DNA of 64,000 bases from Notospermus geniculatus (lineage: Eukaryota > Nemertea > Pilidiophora > Heteronemertea > Lineidae): NCBI GenBank assembly GCA_002633025.1, contig NMRB01000202.1:241770-305769 (forward strand), read 5' to 3'. The position numbers and the translations under genes are program-made. This document shows positions 1-49,061 of the stretch, one piece after another. Numbering within the stretch: the first letter of the stretch is position 1; each line of letters starts with the position of its first letter. Below the pieces are notes generated by a model. That model was not told where the DNA came from, did not search any database, and saw only the letters and a list, made by a program, of their open reading frames with translations.

Positions 1-1390
1 CACACAACAAACGATTTTGTGTCTCTTTTTTGGCGAGTAATTTCTTATGAAGTGGAAACAAGTAATCATTGAGGTACCACTAGGAATCACAAAAGACAAT
101 GCTCTACTACTGGTGGACGAGATACAATGCAGCACGTGAAGTCGGACAGGCCGCGCCGTATGGGATGACACCTTGTGTCACCGAACAGAACTTGGCCTTC
201 TTGACCAGACCCAAACTGGCTGGTGGTAAAATCCCAACACACCGACTAAATCTGCTAATAAGTTAGAAATTTGGCCACTTCTCTGCCTTTATTGCTGACT
301 AAGAGGTGGAGAATGACTGTTTGGTGTGGATCACCTCTCAAACCAACCCAGTTTAGTTGTAAAAGCCAATGAAAACAGTACTATTGTTGTCTATTCATCT
401 ATCGACGGCCCATTCTCGGGTTCGAATTTAGGTTCCGGTTTTATCATAAGCGGACCTCTGACCTCATTTGCATACGGAAATTTTACACTCGGCAATTTCC
501 GATTGTCGTCGGCGAGATCAATGCAGATTCAATGACTTCCCATATTGTGTTACGCAGATTTTGAGGGGGACAGGTCAGACGATTTCGACAATGGGAGTAT
601 TCGTTATTACATTTAGTGATCTATATAAGATTCTTTCTCCCCATAGACACTAACCATTTATGATGTTGGTTACAGTTGATCTGCAATTTTGAGCGAGAAT
701 ATGGTACAACTAATAGTTTTCATGAAAAACCAAATAAATGGTAAAACATGAAACATACACTTCCAGAGAAGTCTCTTCACATATCAAAAACTTTGCAAGT
801 CATGACAACTTCACTGTTTTCTGGATACTGTCCATGTCCTGGGAAGGGAGATACTTCCGATGGGCACAGATTCCCTAAATCATTCGAACACTCCATATCT
901 CACCACAAACGGACACCCTATAATGTCCCACCACACACGGACACCTCTGAATCTGTGAGGTGGGGCTGTTTCATTTCACCCATTGGGACACCATAGGAAC
1001 CACCCAAGAAACACCGTGTCATCCTGTGTGGTGTTTTCTTGGGTGTCATGCGGTGTTCCTGAAGGGTGTTTCTCGGGTGAATAATGAATATTTTCAGTAG
1101 GGCGTGGTAGCAAGAACTGTCTCGTCTGCTGCGGGCTTTACTCCCGGGAACTTTATGGTGTGAGGATCATGACGTGGGCATAGAAGACGATAGTAGGCCT
1201 CTTTGTGAAGTGTGGCTATATTGTACTTGCTCTCCTTCGGTTTTGCCACTGTGAATTACAACAAAAATGCAGCAAATTCACAGCACTTGGAGGAAGAATG
1301 ACGTCATCATTGATTATGTTGGTTCCGCGTTCTTCGGTCAGAGAGCAGCACCGTGCTCCAGGGGCAGGATTTCAGGAAAGTGTGACGGGC

Positions 1391-1561
1391 NNNNNNNNNN
1401 NNNNNNNNNNNNNNNNNNNNNNNNNNNNNNNNNNNNNNNNNNNNNNNNNNNNNNNNNNNNNNNNNNNNNNNNNNNNNNNNNNNNNNNNNNNNNNNNNNNN
1501 NNNNNNNNNNNNNNNNNNNNNNNNNNNNNNNNNNNNNNNNNNNNNNNNNNNNNNNNNNNNN
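1391..1561. other. assembly gap (171 N)
   Basis: A run of 171 undetermined bases. Apparent open frames crossing it have no meaning. Confidence 0.99.
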
Positions 1562-1816
1562 GAGGAGGGTGCCGGTACCCTTAAATCCGCCATACTCTAC
1601 TCAAATCAGGTTGACCCAGACGTAAGGAGAACTAGGTCTTAGCTACCTTATAGTGTCCTCCAAATATTAGTTTGCGGTTCGAGTTATCCACCTTTACTAT
1701 CAAAAAACTCCATCTTCCACCATTTTGTTCTTTGGCCTACCAATAACGCGGATCCTAGAATTGGCACATGGGTTGCCCTAGTATGGGCCGATTTAGGCCT
1801 AATAGACGTTTGCTGA

Positions 1817-1997
1817 GCTAACCATTGGTTCCACCAAAAATAGGTATAGGCATGCGAAAAGTGTACAACTAAATTTTCACCAAGAAGCCCTCTTTTGATG
1901 AATAGTAAAAGCGCTATACAGAGCTTAGAAAACGTGGCTTTTTTGTGAATTGTACATTTTTCGCACGCCTATCTATTTGTGGTAGAACCAATGGCCA
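1817..1997. mobile_element. fold-back (MITE-like) element
   Basis: The left arm from about 1817 (containing ACCATTGGTTCCACCA and then GCATGCGAAAAGTGTACAA) is mirrored by the right arm ending near 1997 (TTGTACATTTTTCGCACGC, then GGTAGAACCAATGG). The arms are about 50 bp with a few mismatches and enclose about 80 bp. There is no coding capacity. The superfamily cannot be assigned from the arms. Confidence 0.7.
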
Positions 1998-2786
1998 CGC
2001 GGGCGTTCTGTACGGTGACTTGACAGAACAAGGGATAATTTCTTCTTCTTGTAGTAGGCACAACTAGGGACAAGTCTCATCACCACGGCCCACAAGCTTG
2101 ATACCGTACCCCCCTACTGGTGTACATCTGCCCGTGTTTCCGTAAGTCAGTGTTTCCCCTTAGGCCTATTATTTGGGAAACGCTTTTGGAGAACTCGGTC
2201 CCGTTGGCCTTGGTTAGTCGGAACAGAGAAGGCAAATAATATCCTCACGGTGAAGGCATCCAACATTCTTGATGAATCTTCCCACGTACATTCCCGAGCT
2301 ACCATGTCGACAGTAGGGCCTACACACCTGTTCAGGGGTAGATTAGGCCTACTTCGGCCGGATTGGGCGGGGACCGCGGAGGAGATTACGTCAATTCATT
2401 TTTAAAGTGGTTTTCCCAAGTCCTTTTTTGGTTACACTCTGATAAGTGGGACTCTGACATCGATGTTAGGTCACACGGGCAGAAATTCGGTTCACATCTT
2501 ATCGTCTGCCGGCGCTGGTGATATCCATTCAAAATTGCGCGCGTGTTGAACTCACTGGCGTTCAGCGCGGCTGTCAACTTTGATTCAGGTGATACCCATT
2601 TCTTTGAGAATAACAACTAGAATGCTATTGGCAACTTTGCCAACAAATATCTCAGGCCTACGTATACCGTTGACGTCTTTATTCATGCATATTTGCATTT
2701 CTTTGCCGCACGCTCAGGAAACTTCATTCATATCGGGGAAAATCCCGCTCTGAGATAGGGATATACAATGTATAATGAGAGTTTGG

Positions 2787-2823
2787 TGACGTCATCTACC
2801 ACGTGAACCATTAAATATAAATA
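2787..2823 (+). promoter_or_regulatory. candidate CMIP promoter elements: CRE, E-box, AT-rich TATA-like box
   Basis: A perfect CRE (TGACGTCA, 2787-2794) is followed 5 bp later by an E-box (CACGTG, 2800-2805) and then an AT-rich stretch TAAATATAAATAA (2811-2823). The cluster lies about 280 bp upstream of the CMIP start codon, a plausible distance for a promoter with a short 5'UTR. The motifs are seen directly; their use is inferred. Confidence 0.4.
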
Positions 2824-3098
2824 ATCGTGTGTATTGAGAGTATAGGGATGCGAAGGATTTCTTGTGAAATTCGATTTATTTCTGAACTATAGGGATCAAT
2901 CATAAGGATTATGTGTTTTGATTTAAAGAAAGAGAAATCAAGGGTCGTTTTGGTGTTATCGTCTGCTGATTTTTCCCGCTCTTTTCATGTATAGTGTTGG
3001 GGTGAACTGAGAGCTGTCAGCGTTGTTAGAACGCCGTGTGTTTTGGGAGACTACAGCTCAGCTGCTGTGCAGAACAGGTTCTCGGTTCAGTTGGAAAC

Positions 3099-40543
<37,445 letters not shown>

Positions 40544-43500
40544 ACCGAGGCCCCGGACGACCCATCCGGACTCGATAACCAATAAACCAATCAGAAATGA
40601 ACTGTCATAGAATATAAAATATCATCTGTTGTTTCATTCGCTTCTTCGTCATCTAACGCTCGTCAACCGGACACGACTAATCATCGGACATCCTGCCACT
40701 ATTAGCGCCACCTATAGGACTCACACTCTACTATTTTTGTCACATCATATGTAAATGACCACCATCATAGTGTATCACGCAAGATGTATCTATTACGACT
40801 ATGTCTTTTAGAACATTGGGATTTATATCCACGGAATTGTGTAAGATAAAGTATCGAAGATCGTGCCTATTATATTATTGTCTACCGACTGTAATATAAA
40901 GTTATATTATTGTCTACTGACCGTGATATAAAGTTATAGCTTGCGGCCAGTGTTGGTCTCTTGTTTATTACACTACTCATATATCTAGACTTGTGGATGA
41001 TATATACAATTTGTAACCAATATGTGTGCATACAAAAATGTAGCTTTAACTCACTATGGATTCATAATCAAGTTATTGAGCAAAAAAGCTAGATTTTGTG
41101 AACAGCATACCGGTACGTTGATATCTCTGGGCATTTGTGCCCTTCAGTGGATACAGGGGGAGCACTGGTGATCGAGGTAATAGCTATATTCTACACGACT
41201 GTGGACTTGGTAGTTGAAGATCAAGGTGTTATTTCAATTGTTCACCATCCCACTTCGTGAAATTGGAGATGCTGACTCGTACCGTTGGAGGGCACATTTA
41301 GCCCAAGCAACCCATCTTGTTAAGGAGTGTGATGGAGCAGTGTTGGACTTGTGATCGGGAAGCAGTGGGTTCAATTCCCAGTTTGTACTTTCAACTGGTC
41401 TGAAAGGATAAAACGATGAATGTATGGGGTGCATTTCGATTGCCCGGAAAGATTTGTAGAGAGACTGGGTGATAATGTGGAGTGCTTAGAGACTGGAAAG
41501 TTTATTTGAGTTAAAGCTTTTTCATTTATGAACAAATACATATATAATGAACTCCATATTTTTTATTCGGGAATGGCAAGTGGCACATTAGTGGTGAAGA
41601 AGTAGGTAACGCTTCATTGCTGCTTGGTGCACAAAAATTTCTGGAACTTCTTTTGTCGAGTTTCTCAACATGAATGGAAGAGCTGTTTGGGGGCATTTAT
41701 CAAATTGCACTTGGTATGGACAGACTACAAGCTTGAAAACTGCGCATTTGCTTTGATCTGTTATCAGTGGTTGGCCGCTTTTATTTGCTTTCAGCTCAGG
41801 TACAGCAATTTGCCTCTAACAGCACTATTTATCGATGCCCCCATTGTCAAGTTAGTTTTCTAAGGGCAAGTGTTGGAATGTTTTCACTAGGAGTCTATCC
41901 TGAACTGCACTTGCTCAGGCGGATGATATCACAGAAATGTTTGTGTGGCAGTCTAGGAAAAAGTGTAATGGCCTTGCTGAACCCGCACATTTCAATAGCT
42001 GACATGTACTACGTAACAGGTATCGTAAACAGTAGCTAGGCCTAGTAGATCAGTTCACAGACAATCTGACAGCCCTGGTTGATCATTCAGTGACATCCGC
42101 CAGGTTTTCCTAGACCGCCGCACATTTTAGTGTGTATCATCATCATAAGCAATTCGTCCCATGTTTTTAGAATGTTTCGGAAGCACATACCAGGAGATCC
42201 GCACCCGGTATATCGAATACATGCGTCTTCTCTACTGATCATGAGCCAATTTTAGCATGTTATCGGTATTGGATTTGATGGACCCCTGAATATGTTGATT
42301 ATTGTCCTCAAACGTAATTATATGATACCGTACGGTTCGTCAATTCTGTGCAACATGACGGGGCAGCTGGCCTGTGCTTACTTCAAGGTGCTGCTGCACT
42401 TGCACTTCCATGTCGATGTTATGTCACTGTTACATGTAAACAAATGTCATATTTGGCGTAGTTTTGTTCCGCACTGAAAATATTATCAGTGGTTTTCTTG
42501 TTTTGATTAGGTATGACTCCGGTTTTCAGACTCGCAAGTTAATTTTGCCGAAAGTCGTGTGCACATGCACTCCATGAGGCAGTTTGTGCACACTCCATAA
42601 GGCAGTGTGTAGAGATCCAATTGGCCCCTATGTTTACCCATGTTGCATGCGGATGGACAGATGTGTTTTAGCAGAACAGTCTGCAGACTGCTGAGTCACA
42701 TATCATCTCATGGTGAGGTGGATTCTTTCAGTTCGTCTTGGGGTGGGTAAGATTCAGCATCTGATGGCTCCAGCCATTTGAAGTTACCAGAGGTTCTTGA
42801 TGCCTACTCCCCTCCATCCTCACTCACTATGGCGAGGAGGGGAGTAAGCCTTAACGACCATTGGTAGCCTCAGAATGGACGGATCCAGTTGTCAGAGAAC
42901 AATTGGTGATAAGTCCTCTGCCGTTTGAACTGTGGGAGATGGTCTGATTGTCATCCATGGACAGATGCAATGGGTATGTGTAAGTATGTACACCAATTGG
43001 ATATCTGCATTTAAGAGAACGCATTTCCTCCAAATTTTCTTTTCCTGCAGGGATTATTCTTAAAATCATTTACACTGATATCAGGCATCTAGATGTTTGG
43101 TGATGTGTTTCTTGTCCATCGCTTTGCATTCACAAGCATTCGGGTGCTAAATTAAGACTTAAAATTGTTCCGTACCGGTACTAAATGTTTCAATTTTGTT
43201 TTATTTACTTATTTATTTGCAACAAATCAATAAATATTTGACAAAAACCACTAAAAATAATGGAATTTATGTTGTTCAGTTGGATTTTTGGCATGTATAT
43301 GAATGTAATTCTATTAGTCAAGCTGGGCTTAGGCTAAGTGGGAATAGTCTAATTTGTGTTTACTGTTGAATGGAAGGGAAACAGAAAAGATTTGAAGACA
43401 AGAGGATTTTTCGTTGTCCTTCATGTACATTACATCAGGTCACTTAAAGTGCTTTTTGCATGGATCAAAAGGGGTGTTTTCTTGGTTCATTTCAGAAATA

Positions 43501-44569
43501 TGAGGTGAAATATTTGATTGGTGGTATCCTTATCGGGCTATTTTAAGGGACATCCCTTTCAAGCAGTTTTGAGGACTGCTACTTACAGAGTACAGGATAA
43601 TCCATGCAAAAGTCATTTTGGTTGATTTCAGTGCACGTTTTCACTGAATTAATGGTGCACTCTATAGAGGGCGCTACATAATCGTGTTTTTTTCAACAGA
43701 GAATGGTTGATAAGTTAACTATTATGAAGGTGAATATGATATGTTGATATTGTCGGTAGATTTTATCCAAATGTTCAAATTTTATTGTACACCACCCAAT
43801 CATCAACTTCACACACCTCTTAGTCACTCGATGTTAAAATTCAAACTTGCTGTATGAGTACCTCATAGCAAAACTGAATGATGATGCAGCGAAATTCAAT
43901 GGATTTCAGTGGCATATGAGTGGCCTGCATTGAGATTCATGTCTCTGTATGTCCATCCCAAAAGCAGTGTATATATCTCGTCTTATAATTGGCCCAGTTT
44001 TAAGGTCACTATAAATGCTGAAATGGCCATTTATATCAGTAACACTGACCGAGTGTTTTCAGCTGCCTATTGCATCGAAGTCTGCAGAAGTTTTTCAGGG
44101 GCTTGTGTCCGATGTGTGGGCTCCATCGTTGATAGCAAACTTTGCCTGAGTTAGGGAAAAAGGGACAAAGGGACAAAACGTCAAAAAAGCGGTTGCTGAC
44201 AGCACCTTCACGTGGCAGGTTCCTCACTGGACATACAGTGAGGCGTGAAGTGAAACACTTCACTGACTGAGAGTTGAAATCTGTGGAAAGCAAATGGGGT
44301 GTTGAGGAGGTCTGTTTTAGTCTTACTGAGCCTTTTGGGGTCACTTGAAATCTCAGTCCTCCAATGTGATGTGTATTTGTAACTGTTGTAGAAACATCCC
44401 CACTAAACATTTGACAACATGCCCTTGTTTGAAGAGTCAGAAAATCTTGCCAGGAATCATTCTGAACTAGGTGGTTAGGACGAAACGTTCGGCTAACATG
44501 CCTTGTTCAGAAGGCATGGCAAGGTCTCCTGAGATGCATGGGTTCTGAAGAAGTCCCCTCCTATCAGAG

Positions 44570-44910
44570 GTAACCTCTGCGTAGTACCCTGTTGGTAGAT
44601 CTGTCCTTTGAGTCAGGACCCACCCAGTGGAGGTACCGGTACTCTCTGATGGAGTGCCCTCCTGTAGGAGGTAACCTCTCACAGTGCAGTGGTGCTCATA
44701 CTGGCAGATCTGTCCCTCGAATGAGTACGGTACCCTCCGACGAAGGTACCGGTACTCTCTAATGGAGTGTCCTAGCAGTAGTACCCTGCTGGCAGATCTT
44801 TCCTTTGATGAGTACCCTCTCTGTGGAGGTGCTCTCTGAAGGAGTGGCCTCCTGGTGTAGGTATTCTCTGAGTGATTGTCATCCTGACAGAAGTCCTCCG
44901 ATCAGGAGTC
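44570..44910. repeat. degenerate tandem repeat
   Basis: Irregular copies of a line with GGAGTGCCCTCCTGTAGGAG, GGTACCGGTACTCTCTGATG and TGGCAGATCTGTCC. The unit length varies and boundaries are approximate. Confidence 0.6.
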
Positions 44911-45227
44911 CCACCTCTGCAGCAATCCGATAATGATACAGTGTTTCAGGTCCATGAGAAACCAGACTGAGTGTACTAGATGTTGTCTCTATGTAGTCAT
45001 TATATCAAAAGGTATTTTGTAAAGAAAGGCAATGTTTTCTTTTCATGCTTGAGCACTGGATAGCCAGTTTGTAATGCCGTCATTATGGCAGGACCGTTAT
45101 GCTGGCCTTGGTTCAATTTCAATCTCTTCACTGTGGCCAGGGCAGTTTTCTCATCATTTGTGACTGTATTACAGGGGTTGAGCAAAAAAATCAAAAATTT
45201 GTTATGATGATGTTGAAATGAGCAAAA

Positions 45228-45345
45228 AGTGGAACCTCTCTATTAAGGACACTAGTGGAATTGATGGATTGAAATTCTTGTGACGAAATTTATTGAGAAG
45301 GACCAATTTTGAATTGAAATTTGGTGTCCATAACAGGAAGGTACT
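45228..45345. mobile_element. pogo-like MITE
   Basis: The left end GGAACCTCTCTATTAAGGAC then AC is mirrored imperfectly by GTGTCCATAACAGGAAGGTA near 45326-45345. No coding capacity. Confidence 0.5.
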
Positions 45346-45939
45346 CTTCATGAAAGAATCCGTTGATAGAGTTGGTGTGTCCAAATTATGTTTTTCCTCC
45401 ATGCCATCATTTTCGTTTGGATGGGTTCTACTCTCGTGAAGACATTTTTGGAAATCGGTGCCATATTGTGTTGTGGGTCAGAAATGCACAATCTGACAGA
45501 TTTTGTCAGTCTTTGCTGCCTAGTAATAGACTGTATGGGTTAACAGCCTTTTGCTATATACGTATTTATTCCATGAATATTATTGCGAAGACTTTGAACT
45601 GAATAATTTGAAGAACATTAATTGGTGGCAGGGCAGGTGGCCGGTGCATTCTATATTTTTTCTGTTCTTTGTTGTCTCTCATATTCCCAAATCACTGTGC
45701 AGATCCTGCTGAAAGTTCTATTGCCATCGTTAATGAGAATATAAAAAGGTGCCATAGTTAGTACCGGTAAGAGAAAGATGTACTTATGGGATTTGATCTC
45801 AGTGACATGATGTTCCTGTACCATTAAATTGCATTTTAACTTATACAAGTGTAACTCAAGATGGTTTCAAGTATAAACTGATACCGGTACAAGGAAAGTG
45901 GTTTGTCATTTGATTGAACTGGTAGTTGGTGGAAAAAGT

Positions 45940-46225
45940 CGTGAGGCCAAAATGACCCATATCCATACGGAATGTGGGCCAGACGACCCATGTCCATACT
46001 ACCTATATCCAACAGAATGTGGGCCCAGATGACCCACATCCAAACAGAATATGACCTATATCCAACAGATTGGGCCCAGATGACCCATATCCAAACAGAA
46101 TGTGACCTATATCCACACATAATGTGGGCCCAGATGACCCATATCCAAACAGAATGTGGGCCCCAATGACCTATATCCATACAGAATGTGGGCCCAAATG
46201 ACCCATATCCATGCAGAATGGCCAC
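45940..46225. repeat. minisatellite of GATGACCCATATCCA units
   Basis: Composite repeat of about 27-36 bp, GCCCAGATGACCCATATCCA then AACAGAATGTGG, with shorter GACCTATATCCAACAGA variants. The minus-strand frame gives a W/I/G-rich repetitive peptide that is not a gene. Confidence 0.88.
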
Positions 46226-46557
46226 CTTCTAATGTATAAACTTCTGTAGAGGATCAGCCATTGGAATTTTTGTTGATGAATGATGTATTGGGGGATATAA
46301 GGAATTTTATGAAGGAGCAGGTCAGGTTTTGGGAGACGAAGGCATCATATTCATCGATGCTCGAGACGAATATCCCAATTCATTTCAAGGGATGTTGTGT
46401 TAAAGACTGCTCCTGAAAAGAGGAGTCCAAACCGCTGGACATGCAGGGTTTCCTTTGGTGTAAAGTTGCACCTTTCCTTGGTCAGCACCATTTGGAGAAT
46501 TGCTTAGGAAAGTTGACTGGCTAATGTATGTAGCCGAGATCAGTCATGAAGTTTTTG

Positions 46558-46785
46558 GCTTTGTCAGCCTTCAGTGCTGTTCCTTTCGGTCGAGAGTCAG
46601 CCTTTAGTGCTATTCCTTTCGGTCGTGAGTCAGCCTTCAGTGCTGTTCCTTTCGGTCAAGAGTCAGTCTTCAGTGCTGTTCCTTTCGGTCGAGAGTCAGC
46701 CTTCAGTGCTGTTCCTTTCGGTCGAGAGTCAGCCTTCAGTGCTGTTCCTTTCGGTCGATGAGTCAGCCTTCAGTGCTGTTCCTTG
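46558..46785. repeat. 33-bp minisatellite, frame-preserving
   Basis: About seven units of TCAGTGCTGTTCCTTTCGGT then CGAGAGTCAGCCT. The 33-bp period keeps one frame open (FSAVPFGRESA repeated), but the frame begins and ends without splice sites or a recognisable protein, so I do not call a gene. Confidence 0.9.
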
Positions 46786-47250
46786 TTCGGGCAGGAAGTC
46801 TTACTTCCTTTGCAAAACAGGAAGGTGTACCGTCGTTTTGACTTTTTTCTTGGAAATGGAATAGAAATACGATTCCTGGTGCCAAATCATGGTGGACCGT
46901 TTTAAAAAATTCTCGAGTGTTTTTGTGCTTCATCTATCTAAACATCAAGTCATGTGACTTCCTTGCAAAATAGCTCCATCCATGTTTGGTGTTGGCCAAG
47001 GAAACGGATGCGCAAAATGACATAAATTAATTTATTGTTACTTCTTGCTTCTCTGTGATGTTTTGGTGATGTTGCGTTGTGAACCATGGCTAGAGATTGT
47101 TGTTAAATGGAGTGGTTTCAATCGTGTCGTAAGTTTTATACCTGTTCTTTCAACTTGTCACTATCATTTAATATGAAATATATGGAAATGAACTTAGAAA
47201 ATGTTCTTATTTGTTCATTTTGTTCGAAAGGTGTTGATCACCTGTTAACC

Positions 47251-47456
47251 ACTGGAGAGATTTTGTAACGTTACAAAATCTCACCACTGGAGAGATTTTG
47301 TAACGTTACAAAATCTCACCACTGGAGAGATTTTGTAACGTTGCAAAATCTCACCACTGGAGAGATTTTGTAACGTTACAAAATCTCTCCATGCAGTGGT
47401 GAGATTTTGTAACCTTACAAAATCTCTCCAGTGGTGAGATTTTGTAAAGTTTTTTA
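47251..47456. repeat. satellite of 26-bp perfect palindromes
   Basis: A perfect palindrome (GAGATTTTGTAAC and its complement, 26 bp) recurs every 35 bp at 47257, 47292, 47327 and 47362, with one substitution in the third. A further copy starts at 47401 and a half copy at 47436. The linker reads ACCACTG in the first four and CAGTGGT in the last two, so the array also turns around near 47390. Confidence 0.93.
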
Positions 47457-47850
47457 GAAGAAGGATATACCTACAAAATGACACCAATTGTCGCCTGTTG
47501 TCTTTATCAGAACAGCTCGGCAGATGGCCCGGAAGCGAATGCGAATGCAGGAAACTGGTCTGTTTAGAAGAAGGTTATACCTACAAAATGACACGAATTG
47601 TCTCCTGTTGTCTTTATCAGAACAGCTCGGCAGATGGCCTGGAAACGTTTGGTACCTCCTGTTCTCAGCCAAGTTTCACTTAGCCCAGTTCGCTCCGTCC
47701 TCCATTCAATTGAATATGACAGCAAATTACGGTAGAAAATGCGCATGCAGGAGTCTGATCTGTTTAGAAGAATGATATACCTACAAAATGACACCAATTG
47801 TCTCCTGTTGTCTTGATCAGAACAGCTTGGCAGATGGCCTGGAAACTTTG
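47453..47850. repeat. three dispersed-in-tandem ~85-bp repeats
   Basis: The block TTTAGAAGAAGGATATACCT then ACAAAATGACACCAATTGTC, CTGTTGTCTTTATCAGAACA and GCTCGGCAGATGGCC occurs at about 47453, 47565 and 47760, with unrelated or diverged sequence between. It directly follows the palindromic satellite. Confidence 0.85.
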
Positions 47851-49061
47851 GTTACCTCCTGTCCTCAGCCTAGTTTCACAGCCTAGTTCACTCCATCCTG
47901 CATTCAATGGAACATCACGGCAAATTACGACAGAAATTGCGAATGCACTCGGCCTACCCCTGAACCTTGTCGAACTTTCTCTGAGAGAATCTAGTATGGT
48001 GATAATTTGTAACACATGAAAGTTACTCTTTATCGCCAGGAGATTTCCATTGGCAATGGCCAACTGGTGACCGTCTTGGACTTTGTGCTCTGCTCCATAA
48101 CTTGAGAATGGCTTGGTCATTCAGCTTCATATTGCCATGCATATTTGTGTCAGGTCATGCATCCTATCAATTGGTTGTGCTCCATCTTCCAGTATGACTG
48201 CCAGGTCACGATCTTGGATGGGGCATTTGATTCCATAACTTGAGAACTGCTTCATCAATAACTTCATATGTCAGCTGAGCGGCGACTTGTTCAATCACGT
48301 GACGCTGAAGAACTAATATAAGTAACCTCTTATGTCATCCGTCATGGATGGGGAAGGGTGTCAAGAAAGTCCACTTGCTGTATTGCAATGTGACACCGTT
48401 TTAAACCACTTTCACCTTGGATATTGACAATAAACCAAAACAACAGTCGGATGAAGATACAATGTACTTGTTTTTATAAACTATGTAATTACATGTACAT
48501 TATCTAGTTTCCTGATGACATCACTATCTGAAAATTGGTATAAATCTATTTTATGTACACTATTATCTAATCACGATGGAAAATGGTCTAAACTAGCAGT
48601 GCTGACCAGTCAGCAATAGATAGATAGGCAAACCACAGATTACAACCATCACAAGCTATATCATTCTCTTTCCAAAACCATCTTGAACTTGCATAAGTGT
48701 CAACGACTGTAATTTGGGATTTGTCTATCCGCCTGTAACCAGACAGGCTGTGAAAAAAACACACCACTTTTTGGCAACAAATCTATAGAAAGAAAATAAA
48801 CTGAAGAATCTCTCATCCACCGATGCAAAACAACAGCCAAACTTCATCGGTTAAACTATTTACCAGGTACCAAACTTTACAGTATGAAGAAATTCTGAAT
48901 GGTGGAGAAAGGTGGAGTCAACCTGACAACGCTTTCCTTTCTGGTCAACAATATGTCTATAGTGGCTCCTTCAAATGAACTTGTTCAAATACAATGTAAT
49001 AAGGAAGTCTTCAGCGTGGAAAAAAACAGAAATGTTTGTGGTATGATCAGTCCGAATATTC

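Larger units (their letters stand above)
1..2780. other. upstream intergenic region, no gene recognised
   Basis: No open frame here resembles a known protein, and no exon-like frame flanked by good splice sites was found. It contains an assembly gap, a fold-back repeat (both listed separately) and a short hairpin at about 1002-1046, whose arms read CACCCAAGAAA and its complement. An octamer-like ATTTGCAT lies at 2691-2698 near the candidate CMIP promoter. The first exon of another gene or a non-coding 5' exon could be missed. Confidence 0.5.
40544..49061. other. CMIP 3'UTR and convergent intergenic region
   Basis: No coding exon was recognised. The CMIP 3'UTR begins at 40544. An AATAAA lies at 40581-40586, only 38 bp after the stop. 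Another, at 43229-43234, is preceded by an AU-rich TTTATTTACTTATTTATTTG stretch (43199-43218), so a long 3'UTR is possible. The CEP76 3'UTR should run leftwards from 49061; a clear AATAAA on the minus strand was not found near it. Several tandem repeats are listed separately. A SINE-like B box (GGTTCAATTCCC) is at about 41369-41380. Confidence 0.5.

Noticed and set aside
47281-48120. Minus-strand frames with repeating VSFCRYI and WRDFV peptides
   Set aside because: Products of the palindromic satellite and the adjacent 85-bp repeats.
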